DNA of 64,000 nucleotides from OCS116 cluster bacterium AG-435-F03 (lineage in GTDB: Bacteria > Pseudomonadota > Alphaproteobacteria > MED-G09): contig QCOV01000001.1 of NCBI GenBank assembly GCA_003212795.1, forward strand, positions 401,321 through 465,320, read 5' to 3'. Every line of letters starts with the position of its first letter. Position 1 is the first letter of the stretch. The notes beneath the pieces were generated by a model, which made no database searches, was not told the origin of the DNA, and saw only the letters and a program-made list of their open reading frames with translations. The position numbers and the translations under genes are program-made. Positions 26,483 through 36,324 of this stretch are shown here, one piece after another.

Positions 26483-26956
26483 TTACGAATCTTTAAATTT
26501 TGATGCAAGATCAAGAAAACCCTGCAAAATATAGCTTGCGGCAAGTTTATCGATATTTTTCTTTCGTTTATTTCTAGAAATATCTGCAGATATTAACATT
26601 CTTTCAACTACAGCAGTTGAAAGTCTTTCATCCCATAAAAGAATAGGTAAATCAGTATCTTTATTTAGATTATCAGCTAAAGAGTTACTTGACTGAGCTT
26701 TTGGACCAATTGTTCCATCCATATTTATTGGATATCCAATAACTATACCGCTAAGTCCATGATTATTTTGAGTTTCTTTAATATAATTAACTAAATCTTT
26801 ATATTTTTTGTTTTTTAATACATCCAAAGGCGTTGCAATTGTCTTATTAATATCTGAAATAGCCAGGCCTATATTTTTTGTACCAGGGTCAATACCAAGT
26901 AGCGGTAATTCTTTATTTAAATTATTGTAGAATTCTTGTGGGTCATCAGTATACAT
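26483..26956 (-). CDS. ruvX: Putative pre-16S rRNA nuclease / Holliday junction resolvase-like YqgF (RuvX)
   Basis: A 157-residue RNase H-fold protein. The acidic residues lie in LLGIDPGTKNIGLAISD, the WDERLSTAVVERML block, and the C-terminal NIDKLAASYILQGFLD. YqgF in E. coli trims the 5' end of 16S rRNA precursors; a Holliday junction role has also been proposed. The length is typical. It is transcribed leftwards, divergent from gatC across about 73 bases. Confidence 0.9.
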   Translation of the reverse strand: MYTDDPQEFYNNLNKELPLLGIDPGTKNIGLAISDINKTIATPLDVLKNKKYKDLVNYIKETQNNHGLSGIVIGYPINMDGTIGPKAQSSNSLADNLNKDTDLPILLWDERLSTAVVERMLISADISRNKRKKNIDKLAASYILQGFLDLASKFKDS

Positions 26957-27029
26957 ATAACCAAATTAAATTGTTATTTGCTATGCATCAAGGACTTTGG
27001 TATTTAGTGATTATAAGGAGTTAAGGATA

Positions 27030-27320
27030 ATGACTATTGATAGTAAATTAGTTGAAAGAATTGCTAAGTTATCAAGAATTTCACTAACAGAGACAGAAAT
27101 AAAAAACCTCTCATCTGAATTAGATAATATTTTAAATTGGATTGAGCAGCTATCAGAGCTTGATACTGAAGGAATTAATCCTGTTTTCTCTTCTTTTGAT
27201 GAGGAAGAAACCAAATACAGAAATGATAAAGTAAATGATGGTGGATATCGTGAAGATATAATTTCTAATGCACCATTATCTGAAGATGGATTCTTTCTTG
27301 TTCCAAAGGTAGTTGATTGA
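27030..27320 (+). CDS. gatC: Asp-tRNA(Asn)/Glu-tRNA(Gln) amidotransferase subunit GatC
   Basis: A 96-residue wrap-around subunit that holds GatA and GatB together. It shows [35 protein letters not shown] and the final [21 protein letters not shown], all typical of GatC. The start is the ATG at 27030 after AAGGAGTTAAGGAT; a TTG upstream at 26997 is not supported. The stop TGA shares one base with the gatA ATG, so translation is coupled. Confidence 0.94.
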   Translation: MTIDSKLVERIAKLSRISLTETEIKNLSSELDNILNWIEQLSELDTEGINPVFSSFDEEETKYRNDKVNDGGYREDIISNAPLSEDGFFLVPKVVD

Positions 27321-28798
27321 TGACAGAATTTTCAACTTTATCTATTAAAGAGACCATTACATCACTAAAGAACAAAGATTTTAGTGTATCTGAATTAGTT
27401 GATTTTCATATTTCATCAATGGAGAATGGAAGAGAATTAAATGCATTTATTACAGAAACAGCAGATATTGCTAGGGAAAAAGCGTCTGATTGTGACCAGA
27501 ATTATTCAAAAGGAGAAGAGAAACCTCTTGAAGGCATTCCTTTAGGTATAAAAGATATGTTTTGTACAAAAGGTGTTAAAACAACAGCCTCAAGTAAAAT
27601 GCTTGAAAATTTTGTTCCTCCATATGAATCAACTGTTACACAAAATCTATGGAATGATGGAGCAATACTTTTAGGAAAATTAAATAATGATGAATTTGCT
27701 ATGGGCTCATCAAACGAAACTAGTTTTTTTGGAGAAGTTAAAAATCCTTGGAAAAACAACAAAGATAACTTTACTGTCCCAGGTGGATCATCTGGAGGTT
27801 CAGCTGCTTCTGTTGCTGCTGGTATGGGTTTAGCATCATTAGGAACAGATACAGGAGGCTCAATAAGGCAGCCCGCATCGTTTACTGGTACTGTCGGATT
27901 AAAGCCAACTTATGGAAGATGTTCAAGATGGGGTATTATAGCATTTGCATCGTCATTAGACCAAGCAGGACCAATTACCAAGACAGTAAAAGATTGTGCA
28001 TTATTATTAAATTCAATTTGTAGTTATGACCCTAAAGACTCAACAAGCTCACAAAAGAAAATACCAGACTTTGAGAAATCAACTGATGAAAGTGTAAAGG
28101 GTATGAAAATTGGTATTCCGAAGGAATATGAAGCAGATGGAATTTCAGAAGATATTACTGAATATTTAGAAAAGGGAAAAGAGTGGCTTACAGAATCAGG
28201 GGCTGAAATTGTTGAGATCTCACTTCCTCACATTAAGTATGCTCTTCCATGTTATTATATCATCGCTCCAGCTGAGGCTTCTTCAAATCTTGCAAGATAT
28301 GATGGTGTAAAATTTACTCATAGAGTCGATGCAGACAATATTATTGATATGTATGAAGAAACTCGATCACAAGGTTTTGGTGATGAAGTAAAAAGAAGAA
28401 TTATGATAGGAACATATGTGCTTTCTTCAGGTTATTATGATGCTTATTATTTAAAGGCTCAAAAGGTAAGGGCAATGATATCTAAAGACTTTAAGGAAGC
28501 TTTCAAAAAAGTAGATGTAATTTATGGACCTTCTACGCCCTCAACAGCTTTTGAACTAGGCGATAAGAAAAAAGATCCTCTTGAAATGTATCTGAATGAT
28601 GTTTTTACTGTACCTGTAAATCTAGCAGGTCTTCCAGCCATGTCTGTACCTGTAGGTTTAGATAAGGAGAAACTTCCTGTCGGAATGCAGTTGATAGGAA
28701 ATTCTTTTGATGAGGAATCAATACTATCTATTGCTTCATGTATTGAAAAATCTGCAAAATTTGATTTAAATCCAAATAAATGGTGGATAAATGAATAA
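27320..28798 (+). CDS. gatA: Asp-tRNA(Asn)/Glu-tRNA(Gln) amidotransferase subunit GatA
   Basis: A 492-residue amidase-signature subunit that releases ammonia from glutamine for transamidation of misacylated tRNA. The Ser-cisSer-Lys triad is visible: Lys in PLGIKDMFC, the cis-Ser in [16 protein letters not shown], and the nucleophile in [14 protein letters not shown]. The C-terminal [15 protein letters not shown] also fits. The presence of gatCAB implies that Gln-tRNA and/or Asn-tRNA is made indirectly. The ATG at 27320 overlaps the gatC stop, and gatB starts 8 bases before its own stop. Confidence 0.95.
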   Translation: MTEFSTLSIKETITSLKNKDFSVSELVDFHISSMENGRELNAFITETADIAREKASDCDQNYSKGEEKPLEGIPLGIKDMFCTKGVKTTASSKMLENFVPPYESTVTQNLWNDGAILLGKLNNDEFAMGSSNETSFFGEVKNPWKNNKDNFTVPGGSSGGSAASVAAGMGLASLGTDTGGSIRQPASFTGTVGLKPTYGRCSRWGIIAFASSLDQAGPITKTVKDCALLLNSICSYDPKDSTSSQKKIPDFEKSTDESVKGMKIGIPKEYEADGISEDITEYLEKGKEWLTESGAEIVEISLPHIKYALPCYYIIAPAEASSNLARYDGVKFTHRVDADNIIDMYEETRSQGFGDEVKRRIMIGTYVLSSGYYDAYYLKAQKVRAMISKDFKEAFKKVDVIYGPSTPSTAFELGDKKKDPLEMYLNDVFTVPVNLAGLPAMSVPVGLDKEKLPVGMQLIGNSFDEESILSIASCIEKSAKFDLNPNKWWINE

Positions 28799-30239
28799 TC
28801 TAATTAAAGGAGAAACTGGTGATTGGGAAGTTGTTATTGGAATTGAAGTTCATGCTCAAATAGTTTCTAACTCAAAACTTTTTTCATCAGCATCTACTAA
28901 ATTTGGTGGAGAACATAATACGCAAGTTAGTTTTGTTGATGCGGGTATGCCCGGGATGCTTCCAGTTATTAATTGGGTGTGCGTCGAACAAGCAATTAGA
29001 ACCGGCTTAGGTTTAAATGCCAAAATAAATAACTATTCAATCTTTGATAGAAAAAATTATTTTTATCCTGATTTACCGCAGGGTTATCAAATTTCACAAT
29101 TTAAACAACCTATAGTTGGTGAGGGTTCTGTTACAATAGATATAGATGATAAGAAAAGTAAGACAATAAGAATTGAAAGATTGCATCTCGAGCAAGATGC
29201 TGGAAAATCACTTCACGATCAACATCCAGAGTTTTCATTTGTTGATCTAAATAGGTCTGGAGTTGCTCTTATGGAAATTGTATCAATGCCTGATATAAGT
29301 TCAGCAGATGAGGCTCAGTCATATATAAAAAAGTTAAGAAGCATTATGAGATATTTAGGAACTTGCGATGGGAATATGGAAGAAGGATCTTTAAGGGCTG
29401 ATATTAATGTTTCTGTTAGAAAGCCAGGCGATGAATTAGGAACTAGATGTGAGATTAAAAATGTGAATTCTATAAAATTTATAGGACAAGCTATTGATTA
29501 TGAAGCAAGAAGACAGATTGAACTTATAGAAGATTCTAAAATAATTGATCAAGAGACAAGATTATTTGACCCTAAAAAAGGTGAAACAAGATCAATGAGA
29601 AGTAAAGAAGAAGCGCATGACTACAGATATTTTCCTGATCCGGATCTTCTACCATTATCTTTTTCAGAAAATATTATAGAAGAAATTAAATCAGAGCTTC
29701 CTGAGTTACCAGATGATAAAAAAGAAAGATTTCAAAAAGAATATTCTTTATCTCCTTATGATTCAAATATTCTAGTTTCTGAAATCGAAATTGCAGACTT
29801 TTTTGAGGCAGTTACAAAAGGAAGAGATCCAAAAATTGCAGCTAACTGGATCACAGGAGAATTTTTTGCTGCCATGAATAAACTAGGTTTCAATATTGTT
29901 GATAGCCCAATTACTATAGATAATCTTTCAAAATTAATTAAATTAATAGAAGAAAATATTATTTCAAAACGAATTGCTAAAGATGTTTTTGAGATAATGC
30001 TTGAAAATAATGAAGACCCTGAAGAGATTGTTGAAAGAGAAGGATTGAAGCAAGTCTCTAATTCAGGAGAACTAGAAAAGATAATTGATAATATAATCGC
30101 TAATAATCCTGATCAAGTTGAGGCGGTTAAGTTAAAGCCAAAATTAATAGGTTGGTTTGTTGGTCAAGTTATGAAAGAAACTAATGGAAAAGCTAATCCA
30201 AAACTTGTCAATGATTTGCTAAATGATAAACTTAATTAG
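28791..30239 (+). CDS. gatB: Asp-tRNA(Asn)/Glu-tRNA(Gln) amidotransferase subunit GatB
   Basis: A 482-residue subunit that phosphorylates the tRNA-bound Glu/Asp and binds the tRNA. It starts with [13 protein letters not shown], followed by [43 protein letters not shown], and [12 protein letters not shown]-terminal GatB/YqeY helical domain (about 330-482) ends in [23 protein letters not shown]. It is the last gene of the gatCAB operon, with a GST-like gene 17 bases downstream. Confidence 0.95.
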   Translation: MNNLIKGETGDWEVVIGIEVHAQIVSNSKLFSSASTKFGGEHNTQVSFVDAGMPGMLPVINWVCVEQAIRTGLGLNAKINNYSIFDRKNYFYPDLPQGYQISQFKQPIVGEGSVTIDIDDKKSKTIRIERLHLEQDAGKSLHDQHPEFSFVDLNRSGVALMEIVSMPDISSADEAQSYIKKLRSIMRYLGTCDGNMEEGSLRADINVSVRKPGDELGTRCEIKNVNSIKFIGQAIDYEARRQIELIEDSKIIDQETRLFDPKKGETRSMRSKEEAHDYRYFPDPDLLPLSFSENIIEEIKSELPELPDDKKERFQKEYSLSPYDSNILVSEIEIADFFEAVTKGRDPKIAANWITGEFFAAMNKLGFNIVDSPITIDNLSKLIKLIEENIISKRIAKDVFEIMLENNEDPEEIVEREGLKQVSNSGELEKIIDNIIANNPDQVEAVKLKPKLIGWFVGQVMKETNGKANPKLVNDLLNDKLN

Positions 30240-30256
30240 TAAGAGAGGGTAATGTT

Positions 30257-31009
30257 ATGACAAAAAAACCAATTGAGCTATATTTTGCTGATACTCCAAA
30301 TGGATGGAAGGTTTCTATTATGCTTGAGGAATGCAAGATACCTTACAAAATAATACCGGTAAATATAGGAAAAGGAGATCAGTTTAAACCTTCGTTTTTA
30401 AAGATATCTCCAAATAATAGGATTCCTGCGATAATAGATCCTAATGGCCCAGGGGGTAAACCAATATCTATTTTTGAATCAGGAGCTATCCTTCAATACT
30501 TAGGTAGAAAATCAGGAAAATTTTACCCAAAAAATGAAAGAGAAAGATCAAATGTTGATCAATGGCTTTTTTGGCAAATGGGCGGTTTAGGACCAATGGC
30601 TGGACAAGCTCATCATTTTAGAATGTATGCTCCACAATTTACAAAAGAAAAACTAACTTATTCAAAAAAAAGATACACTAATGAAGTAAATAGATTATAT
30701 GGCGTGATGAATAAACAATTAAGAAAAAATGATTACTTAGCAGGTAGGTACTCGATAGCTGATATGGCTTGTTGGGGTTGGATTTTGCCGTCAAAAATTT
30801 CAACTAAAATGCAAGGACAAAAGTTAAAAGATTTTCCTCATTTATTTAAATGGTTTGAAAAGGTTGGGAAAAGACCAGCTGTTCAAAAAGGTTTGGATGT
30901 TGGTAAGGTAATGCGAATGTTAGCAAAAGCCTCTAGATCAGGTCTTTCTGAAAAAACAAAAGAAGCAAAAAAGGCTAGGTCATTACTTTTTAATCAAAAG
31001 GCTAGATAA
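30257..31009 (+). CDS. Glutathione S-transferase-like protein (YfcG/YghU, nu-class type)
   Basis: A 250-residue protein. The N-terminal thioredoxin-fold domain (about 5-88) contains NGWKVSIMLEECKIPYK, SPNNRIPAIIDPNGPGG, and FESGAILQYLG, the glutathione-binding residues. The all-helical C domain contains QWLFWQMGGLGPMAGQ and a terminal Lys-rich tail. The TPNG in place of a catalytic Tyr/Ser/Cys is the pattern of YfcG/YghU enzymes, which use two glutathiones as disulfide reductases. The exact role here is unknown. It lies 3 bases before tesB and may be cotranscribed with gatCAB. Confidence 0.87.
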   Translation: MTKKPIELYFADTPNGWKVSIMLEECKIPYKIIPVNIGKGDQFKPSFLKISPNNRIPAIIDPNGPGGKPISIFESGAILQYLGRKSGKFYPKNERERSNVDQWLFWQMGGLGPMAGQAHHFRMYAPQFTKEKLTYSKKRYTNEVNRLYGVMNKQLRKNDYLAGRYSIADMACWGWILPSKISTKMQGQKLKDFPHLFKWFEKVGKRPAVQKGLDVGKVMRMLAKASRSGLSEKTKEAKKARSLLFNQKAR

Positions 31010-31012
31010 AAT

Positions 31013-31873
31013 ATGAATGATAAACTCGAAGATTTAATTAATCTTTTAGATATAGAAAGAATTGAAAAAAATCTTTTTAGAGGTGAAAGCCCAAGTGATA
31101 GATGGCAAAGAGTTTTCGGTGGTCAAGTTATTGGTCAGGCTTTAGTCGCTGCAAGTAGAACTGTAGAAAATAGAATATGCCACTCTTTGCATGCATATTT
31201 TTTAAGGGCTGGAGATCCCAAAGTACCCATCTTATATGAAGTAGATAGAGCAAGAGATGGAAGATCTTTTACTTCTAGAAGGGTAGTAGCAGTCCAACAT
31301 GGTAAAAAAATATTTAATATGTCTGCTTCATTTCAAATTGAAGAGGAAGGATTAAATCACCAAGACCCAATGCCTAAGGTTAAAAGTTTTGAAGATTTAC
31401 CATCAGAACATCAATTAAGAAAAAAAATTATTGATAAACTTCCTGATGAATATAAGGATAGTTTTAATAAGGAATGGCCTGTAGAGGTTAGACCTATTGA
31501 TCCTGTTGAATTAATGAACCCTGAGCCTAAAGAGCCACAAAACTACATATGGTTTAAGGCTAGATCATCATTACCTGATAATGTTTCCCTTCATCAATGT
31601 GTTCTTGCTTACATGTCAGATATGACACTTCTAGATACATGCACAAATCCTCATGGTGTTAATTTTATGAATCCTAACCTTCATTCAGCCAGTCTTGATC
31701 ATGCTATGTGGTTCCATAGACCTTTCAAAGCAGATGAGTGGTTATTATACCATCAAGATAGCCCTTCAGCATCAGGAGCAAGAGGCTTTAATAGAGGATC
31801 AATATTTGACTTAAATGGTAATTTAATAGCTTCAGTTGCGCAAGAAGGGCTTATTAGGTTTACTAAGAGTTAG
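31013..31873 (+). CDS. tesB: Acyl-CoA thioesterase II
   Basis: A 286-residue double hot-dog thioesterase that hydrolyses acyl-CoA to free acid and CoA. It has FRGESPSDRWQRVFGGQVIGQAL, HSLHAYFLRAGDP, and GRSFTSRRVVAVQ in the first hot-dog. LAYMSDMTLLDT (catalytic Asp region) and SLDHAMWFHRPFKADEWLLY are in the second. Length equals that of E. coli TesB. The 3' end overlaps the convergent mutase gene by 11 bases. It may recycle CoA from acyl-CoA catabolism, alongside the propionyl-CoA genes in this window. Confidence 0.93.
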   Translation: MNDKLEDLINLLDIERIEKNLFRGESPSDRWQRVFGGQVIGQALVAASRTVENRICHSLHAYFLRAGDPKVPILYEVDRARDGRSFTSRRVVAVQHGKKIFNMSASFQIEEEGLNHQDPMPKVKSFEDLPSEHQLRKKIIDKLPDEYKDSFNKEWPVEVRPIDPVELMNPEPKEPQNYIWFKARSSLPDNVSLHQCVLAYMSDMTLLDTCTNPHGVNFMNPNLHSASLDHAMWFHRPFKADEWLLYHQDSPSASGARGFNRGSIFDLNGNLIASVAQEGLIRFTKS

Positions 31874-34010
31874 AAGATTCAATAATTTGTAACATTTCCA
31901 TTGCTGAATTAATAATATTTGTTCCTGTAGCAAAAATAGCAGAGGCCCCTATGTCTATTAAGGTAGAAAAATCCTCTTTTGGAATAACCCCACCAACAAT
32001 TACATGAATTTCATCATGCCCTCTGTTATCAAGCTCATCTCTTAATTTTGGAACTAATGTAAGATGACCAGCAGCTAAAGATGAAGCAGCAATAATATCA
32101 ACATTTAATTTAATTGCTTCTTCAGCAGCCTCAGATGGTGTTTGAAATAAAGGCCCCACATTTACATCAAAACCCATATCAGTGAGAGCGCTTCCTACAA
32201 CTTTTTGACCTCTGTCATGACCATCTTGACCAAGTTTAACAATATAGACTGATGGTTTTCTGTTTTCACGAATCTCAAAATCTTTAACTTTTTTTCTAAC
32301 TACATTTATTGTTTCTGATTCAAAATTTTCACCATAAATATCTTTAACCAAGTTGATCTTAGCCTTATGTCTTTTCCATACTTTTTCCATTGCTGACGAG
32401 ATTTCTCCAACAGTTGCACCTTCTCTTGCTGCATTTATTGCAAGTTCTAGTACATTTCCGTTTTTAGATGCGCCATCAGTTAATTCATTAAGCATTTTTT
32501 TGACTTTAGAATTATTTCTTGATTTTTTGATCTCAGCTAACCTATCGAGTTGATTTTTCTTAACCATTGAATTATCCACTTTTAAATATTCAATTTTTTC
32601 TTCTTCATTAGCAGATAAAGTAAATTTGTTAACTCCTACAACTGTATTTTCGCCTGAGTCGATTTTTGATTGTACTTTAGTAGCAGATTCCTCAATACGC
32701 ATTTTTGGTATTCCTTTTTCAAGTGCTTCTGTCATACCACCGTAACTTTCAATTTCTTCCATATGTTTCAAAGCTTTTTTAGCAAGTTCATGAGTAAGTT
32801 TTTCTACAAAAAATGATCCTCCCCATGGATCAATAACATCTGATGTTCCTGTTTCGTGTTGGATAAATAGTTGTGTATTTCTAGCTATTTGTGCTGAAAA
32901 ATCTGTTGGTAGTGCAATTGCTTCATCAAAGCTATTTGTGTGAAGTGATTGAGTATGCCCATGAACAGCTGATAATGCTTCTATGCAAGTTCTAGTAATA
33001 TTATTGAAAGGGTCTTGAGATGTTAAAGAATAACCTGAGGTCTGACAATGTGTTCTTAGTGCAAGTGATCGTGAGTCGGATGGATTAAAATCTCTTACAA
33101 TGTTTGCCCATAACAATCTTGCAGCTCTAAGTTTTGCTATTTCCATAAAATAATCCATTCCTATCGCCCAAAAGAATGATAATCTTGGCGCAAATGCATC
33201 AATATCTAATCCAGCATTAATACCTGCTTTTATATATTCTAAACCATCTGCTAGAGTATAGGCCAACTCAAGATCTGCAGAAGCCCCGGCTTCTTGCATA
33301 TGATAACCAGAAATTGAAATTGAATTAAATTTTGGCATATTTTTTGAAGTATATTCAAAAATATCTGAAATTATTCTCATTGATGGTTTTGGCGGATATA
33401 TATATGTATTTCTAACCATAAATTCTTTCAAAACATCATTTTGTATGGTGCCTTTGAGTTGATCTGGTTCAACCCCTTGCTCCTCGGCAGCAACTATGTA
33501 TAAAGCCATTATAGGAATTACCGCACCATTCATGGTCATTGATACGGACATCTTATCTAAAGGAATATCTTTAAATAAAATTCTCATATCTAATATTGAG
33601 TCTATTGCAACACCTGCCATTCCAACATCATCTGATACAATAGGGTTATCAGAGTCATATCCTCTATGAGTAGCTAAATCAAAAGCAATAGATAAACCCA
33701 TTTGACCTGCTTCAAGATTTCTCCTGTAAAAAGCATTAGATTCCTCCGCTGTTGAAAAACCAGCATATTGTCTAATAGTCCAAGGTTTATTTGCGTACAT
33801 GGTTGGGTATGGACCACGAACAAATGGATCTATTCCTGGGTAGGTATTTTGATGATCAAAGGCTTTTATATCATCTTTGGTATAGAAAGATTTCAAATTA
33901 ATGCCTTCAGGAGTAGTAAATATATTTTCTTTTGCTTCAAAATTATTCGGACTACTTTCATCTTCGTAATCAAGATCAATATTTTCTATTTCTTTAAATT
34001 TATTTGTCAT
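31863..34010 (-). CDS. scpA: Methylmalonyl-CoA mutase large (catalytic) subunit
   Basis: A 715-residue adenosylcobalamin-dependent mutase that converts (R)-methylmalonyl-CoA to succinyl-CoA. The TIM-barrel substrate domain includes YPTMYANKPWTIRQYAGFSTAEESNAFY, RTHCQTSGYSLT and RNTQLFIQHETGTSDVIDPWGGS (kept here as landmarks only). The C-terminal B12 domain has KLGQDGHDRGQKVV, whose His ligates cobalt, and GGVIPKEDF. It is translationally coupled to the small-subunit gene upstream (11-base overlap). With pccBA it completes propionyl-CoA entry to the TCA cycle; the epimerase and the MeaB chaperone are not in the window. Confidence 0.95.
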   Translation of the reverse strand: MTNKFKEIENIDLDYEDESSPNNFEAKENIFTTPEGINLKSFYTKDDIKAFDHQNTYPGIDPFVRGPYPTMYANKPWTIRQYAGFSTAEESNAFYRRNLEAGQMGLSIAFDLATHRGYDSDNPIVSDDVGMAGVAIDSILDMRILFKDIPLDKMSVSMTMNGAVIPIMALYIVAAEEQGVEPDQLKGTIQNDVLKEFMVRNTYIYPPKPSMRIISDIFEYTSKNMPKFNSISISGYHMQEAGASADLELAYTLADGLEYIKAGINAGLDIDAFAPRLSFFWAIGMDYFMEIAKLRAARLLWANIVRDFNPSDSRSLALRTHCQTSGYSLTSQDPFNNITRTCIEALSAVHGHTQSLHTNSFDEAIALPTDFSAQIARNTQLFIQHETGTSDVIDPWGGSFFVEKLTHELAKKALKHMEEIESYGGMTEALEKGIPKMRIEESATKVQSKIDSGENTVVGVNKFTLSANEEEKIEYLKVDNSMVKKNQLDRLAEIKKSRNNSKVKKMLNELTDGASKNGNVLELAINAAREGATVGEISSAMEKVWKRHKAKINLVKDIYGENFESETINVVRKKVKDFEIRENRKPSVYIVKLGQDGHDRGQKVVGSALTDMGFDVNVGPLFQTPSEAAEEAIKLNVDIIAASSLAAGHLTLVPKLRDELDNRGHDEIHVIVGGVIPKEDFSTLIDIGASAIFATGTNIINSAMEMLQIIESSNS

Positions 34011-35349
34011 AACTATTAATTTTTTCGTAAGGTTTTATATTAATTTCTCTTATCTCTTTATCGGGGTATAAATTCACACCAATTCTTTTTATATTTTTTT
34101 CTTCAAGCATTTTATCTTTATTAGTTTTGTTTTCTGAGAGTTTGTTAACAAATTCTCTATTTTTAAGCAAACTAAGTATACCGCCATTTTTTTCAACATA
34201 TTTAACAAAATCAAATGACTTATCCGCAATTGATTTTGTAATGCTTTCAATATAGTAAGACCCACCAGCGGCATCTTGAATTTTTCCAATATTTGATTCT
34301 TCTTGAAGAATTATATGTGTATTTCTGGTTAATCTTCTAACAAATTCGGGCGCTTGTCCTAAAGGATTTGTTATATGATGACATGTTAGCCTATCTATAT
34401 TTGCTATTGCTGCAGAAAGGGCAGCATTTGTAATTCTTAATTGATTAACCCAGGGGCTTTCTTTAAAAATAATTTCATCAGATGTCCGACCATTAATTTT
34501 GAAAATTGGATTAATACCAAAATGGTCATAGAGATTATTTACAATAATTCTTAGGGATCTAATCTTAGCTATATTTAAGAAAAAATCAGTGTCTAAAGAA
34601 ATTGTGAAGTTAATTTGCGATTCATCATCAATAATATTATTTCTTAACATCTCAATAAAACTCAGACACATTAATGCTATTTCTTCATTTAATGACGCAC
34701 CTATGCTATTCCAGATTGCTCCATCAAAATTTATTAAATTAATATTCTTATTTTTATTGTCTTTGATAATTTTACATAAATTATTAATTAACTCAGTATG
34801 GTTAAATTCATTATCCTTTTCAAATTTAGAAAAGCTTATAGCTATGGCATCAATTTCTAATCCTCCTAATGGAGTTTTTTTATTCTTATGTTCCCAATTA
34901 TTTATTAAATTTAAAAACTTTGAGGATCCCTCTAATGGATTTGATATATCTCTGTAGAAAATAGGCGCTATAGAAAGATCAATACTTTTTAGAATTTCTT
35001 CACTTTCTTGGTCATGAATATAATTAATTTCAATAGATGACGCTCCGCGTTCTAATTCATTTAGAATTCTTGAGTTATATAATTTAATATCATTTGATGA
35101 ATCAACCATTGAACAAATATGCCAGGGAAGATATTCATTTATGTCTTCTTTTAAGCCTCTTGCATATGCGTGGTTGTTTTCAAGAGTGATATCATTTTCT
35201 GTATAAAGAATCTTTTTTTCTAAATTTCCATCAAATTTTTTTTTAAGATTATCAATTGTTTTTTCTTTTAATGATTGATTTGCAATATTTTCCCAATCAT
35301 CAAAATTTTTGCTTTGAGTTTCTAAATATTTTTGATAGTCATTTTTCAT
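34000..35349 (-). CDS. mutA: Methylmalonyl-CoA mutase small subunit, short form without B12-like domain
   Basis: A 449-residue partner of the catalytic subunit. It keeps the mutase barrel pattern (INFDGAIWNSIGASLNEEIAL, NAALSAAIANIDRLTCHH, EFVRRLTRNTHIILQEES, IQDAAGGSYYIES) but stops about 40 residues after the barrel. The C-terminal flavodoxin-like domain found in longer MutA proteins (about 620 residues or more) is absent. The stop overlaps the next gene, so there is no hidden remainder. Short beta subunits of this size are known to me from Bacteroidota, which makes transfer possible. It starts the two-gene operon and diverges from ccmC. Confidence 0.9.
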   Translation of the reverse strand: MKNDYQKYLETQSKNFDDWENIANQSLKEKTIDNLKKKFDGNLEKKILYTENDITLENNHAYARGLKEDINEYLPWHICSMVDSSNDIKLYNSRILNELERGASSIEINYIHDQESEEILKSIDLSIAPIFYRDISNPLEGSSKFLNLINNWEHKNKKTPLGGLEIDAIAISFSKFEKDNEFNHTELINNLCKIIKDNKNKNINLINFDGAIWNSIGASLNEEIALMCLSFIEMLRNNIIDDESQINFTISLDTDFFLNIAKIRSLRIIVNNLYDHFGINPIFKINGRTSDEIIFKESPWVNQLRITNAALSAAIANIDRLTCHHITNPLGQAPEFVRRLTRNTHIILQEESNIGKIQDAAGGSYYIESITKSIADKSFDFVKYVEKNGGILSLLKNREFVNKLSENKTNKDKMLEEKNIKRIGVNLYPDKEIREINIKPYEKINSYDK

Positions 35350-35392
35350 TTTTTTTCGATATTACTATATTTTTTTATCCAAAAGAAAATAA

Positions 35393-35421
35393 TTACAATT
35401 TATAGAAATTGTTTATATAAA
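35393..35421 (+). promoter_or_regulatory. Probable ccm operon promoter with an inverted repeat in its spacer
   Basis: TTACAA (35393-35398) and TATAAA (35416-35421) are spaced by 17 bases, upstream of ccmC. Within this spacer lies a perfect inverted repeat, ACAATTT (35395-35401), ATAG, AAATTGT (35406-35412), which could be an operator. The predicted transcript start near 35428 would leave an ATG at 35433 almost leaderless but gives a proper leader for the TTG at 35454. Short AT-only repeats arise by chance in this genome, so this remains a candidate. Confidence 0.4.
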
Positions 35422-35453
35422 ATACTACTTTAATGATCAACAAAGGAAATGAA

Positions 35454-36170
35454 TTGAAATTACAATTAGTCAATCCAGGTATTTTAGAGAGATATATTAA
35501 AGCTCTGTCACCATGGTTTTGTGGGGCTTTTATAAGTTCATTAATTATTGGGTTATGGTTTGCTATCTTCAATTCGCCACCCGATTATCTTCAAGGTGAG
35601 ACTGTCAGAATTATGTATGTCCATGTTCCTTCTGCATGGATGGCTTTATTCATTTATTCATCAATGGCTGTAGCTAGTATAATTGGTCTAATTTATGGTC
35701 ATCTTGTAGCTTTCATATATGCTAAATCTGTTGCTCCTATAGGAGCAGTATTCACCCTCATTTGCTTAGTTACTGGTTCACTTTGGGGAAAACCAATGTG
35801 GGGCACATGGTGGGTTTGGGATGCAAGATTAACATCAATGTTTATTTTACTATTTATTTATTTAGGGTTTATCATTGTATCAAAATCTTTTAACGATCCT
35901 GTAAAAGGAGATAAAATTTCTTCTATTTTTGCTATTATTGGCTTTATTAACATTCCTATCATTAAATTTTCAGTAGATATTTGGACTACACTTCATCAAC
36001 CAGCAACTATTTCAAAACTTGATACACCTTCAATACACATAGATATGTTGATACCTCTTTTAGTAATGTTTGCTTCATTTATATTTTTGTTTTTATATAT
36101 TTTTTCTATAAGGTTTTTTAGTGAGTTAAACCTAAGACGTTATGTTGCATATACATTAAGTTCTAAATAG
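35454..36170 (+). CDS. ccmC: Heme exporter / cytochrome c maturation protein CcmC
   Basis: About 238 residues with six membrane helices. CcmC presents heme to CcmE in the periplasm. The tryptophan-rich heme-binding loop MWGTWWVWDARLTS is present, and conserved His residues lie in YVHVPSAWMA and LHQPATISK. I prefer the TTG at 35454, which has AAAGGA six bases upstream and fits the predicted promoter; the in-frame ATG at 35433 would add seven residues without a ribosome site. It is the first gene of the ccm operon. Confidence 0.93.
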   Translation: MKLQLVNPGILERYIKALSPWFCGAFISSLIIGLWFAIFNSPPDYLQGETVRIMYVHVPSAWMALFIYSSMAVASIIGLIYGHLVAFIYAKSVAPIGAVFTLICLVTGSLWGKPMWGTWWVWDARLTSMFILLFIYLGFIIVSKSFNDPVKGDKISSIFAIIGFINIPIIKFSVDIWTTLHQPATISKLDTPSIHIDMLIPLLVMFASFIFLFLYIFSIRFFSELNLRRYVAYTLSSK

Positions 36171-36183
36171 TTAAGATAAGGCG

Positions 36184-36324
36184 ATGTTTACAAGTTATAC
36201 AGTATATGTTTTTCTCGCATATTTTTTTGCATTTCTAGCTATTCTAATTTTATTTTTTTCATCAAACCTATTGTCACAGAGAAATTCAAAACTTATTGAA
36301 AAAATTAAAGAAAAAAATGATTAA
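36184..36324 (+). CDS. ccmD: Cytochrome c maturation protein CcmD (small heme-exporter subunit)
   Basis: A 46-residue protein reading MFTSYTVYVFLAYFFAFLAI then a hydrophobic stretch and a Lys-rich cytoplasmic tail ending KIKEKND. One membrane helix, tiny size, the tyrosine-rich N-terminus and position between ccmC and ccmE identify CcmD. It stabilises the CcmC-CcmE complex and aids release of holo-CcmE through CcmAB. Its last 8 bases overlap the ccmE start. It is easily missed because of its length. Confidence 0.88.
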   Translation: MFTSYTVYVFLAYFFAFLAILILFFSSNLLSQRNSKLIEKIKEKND

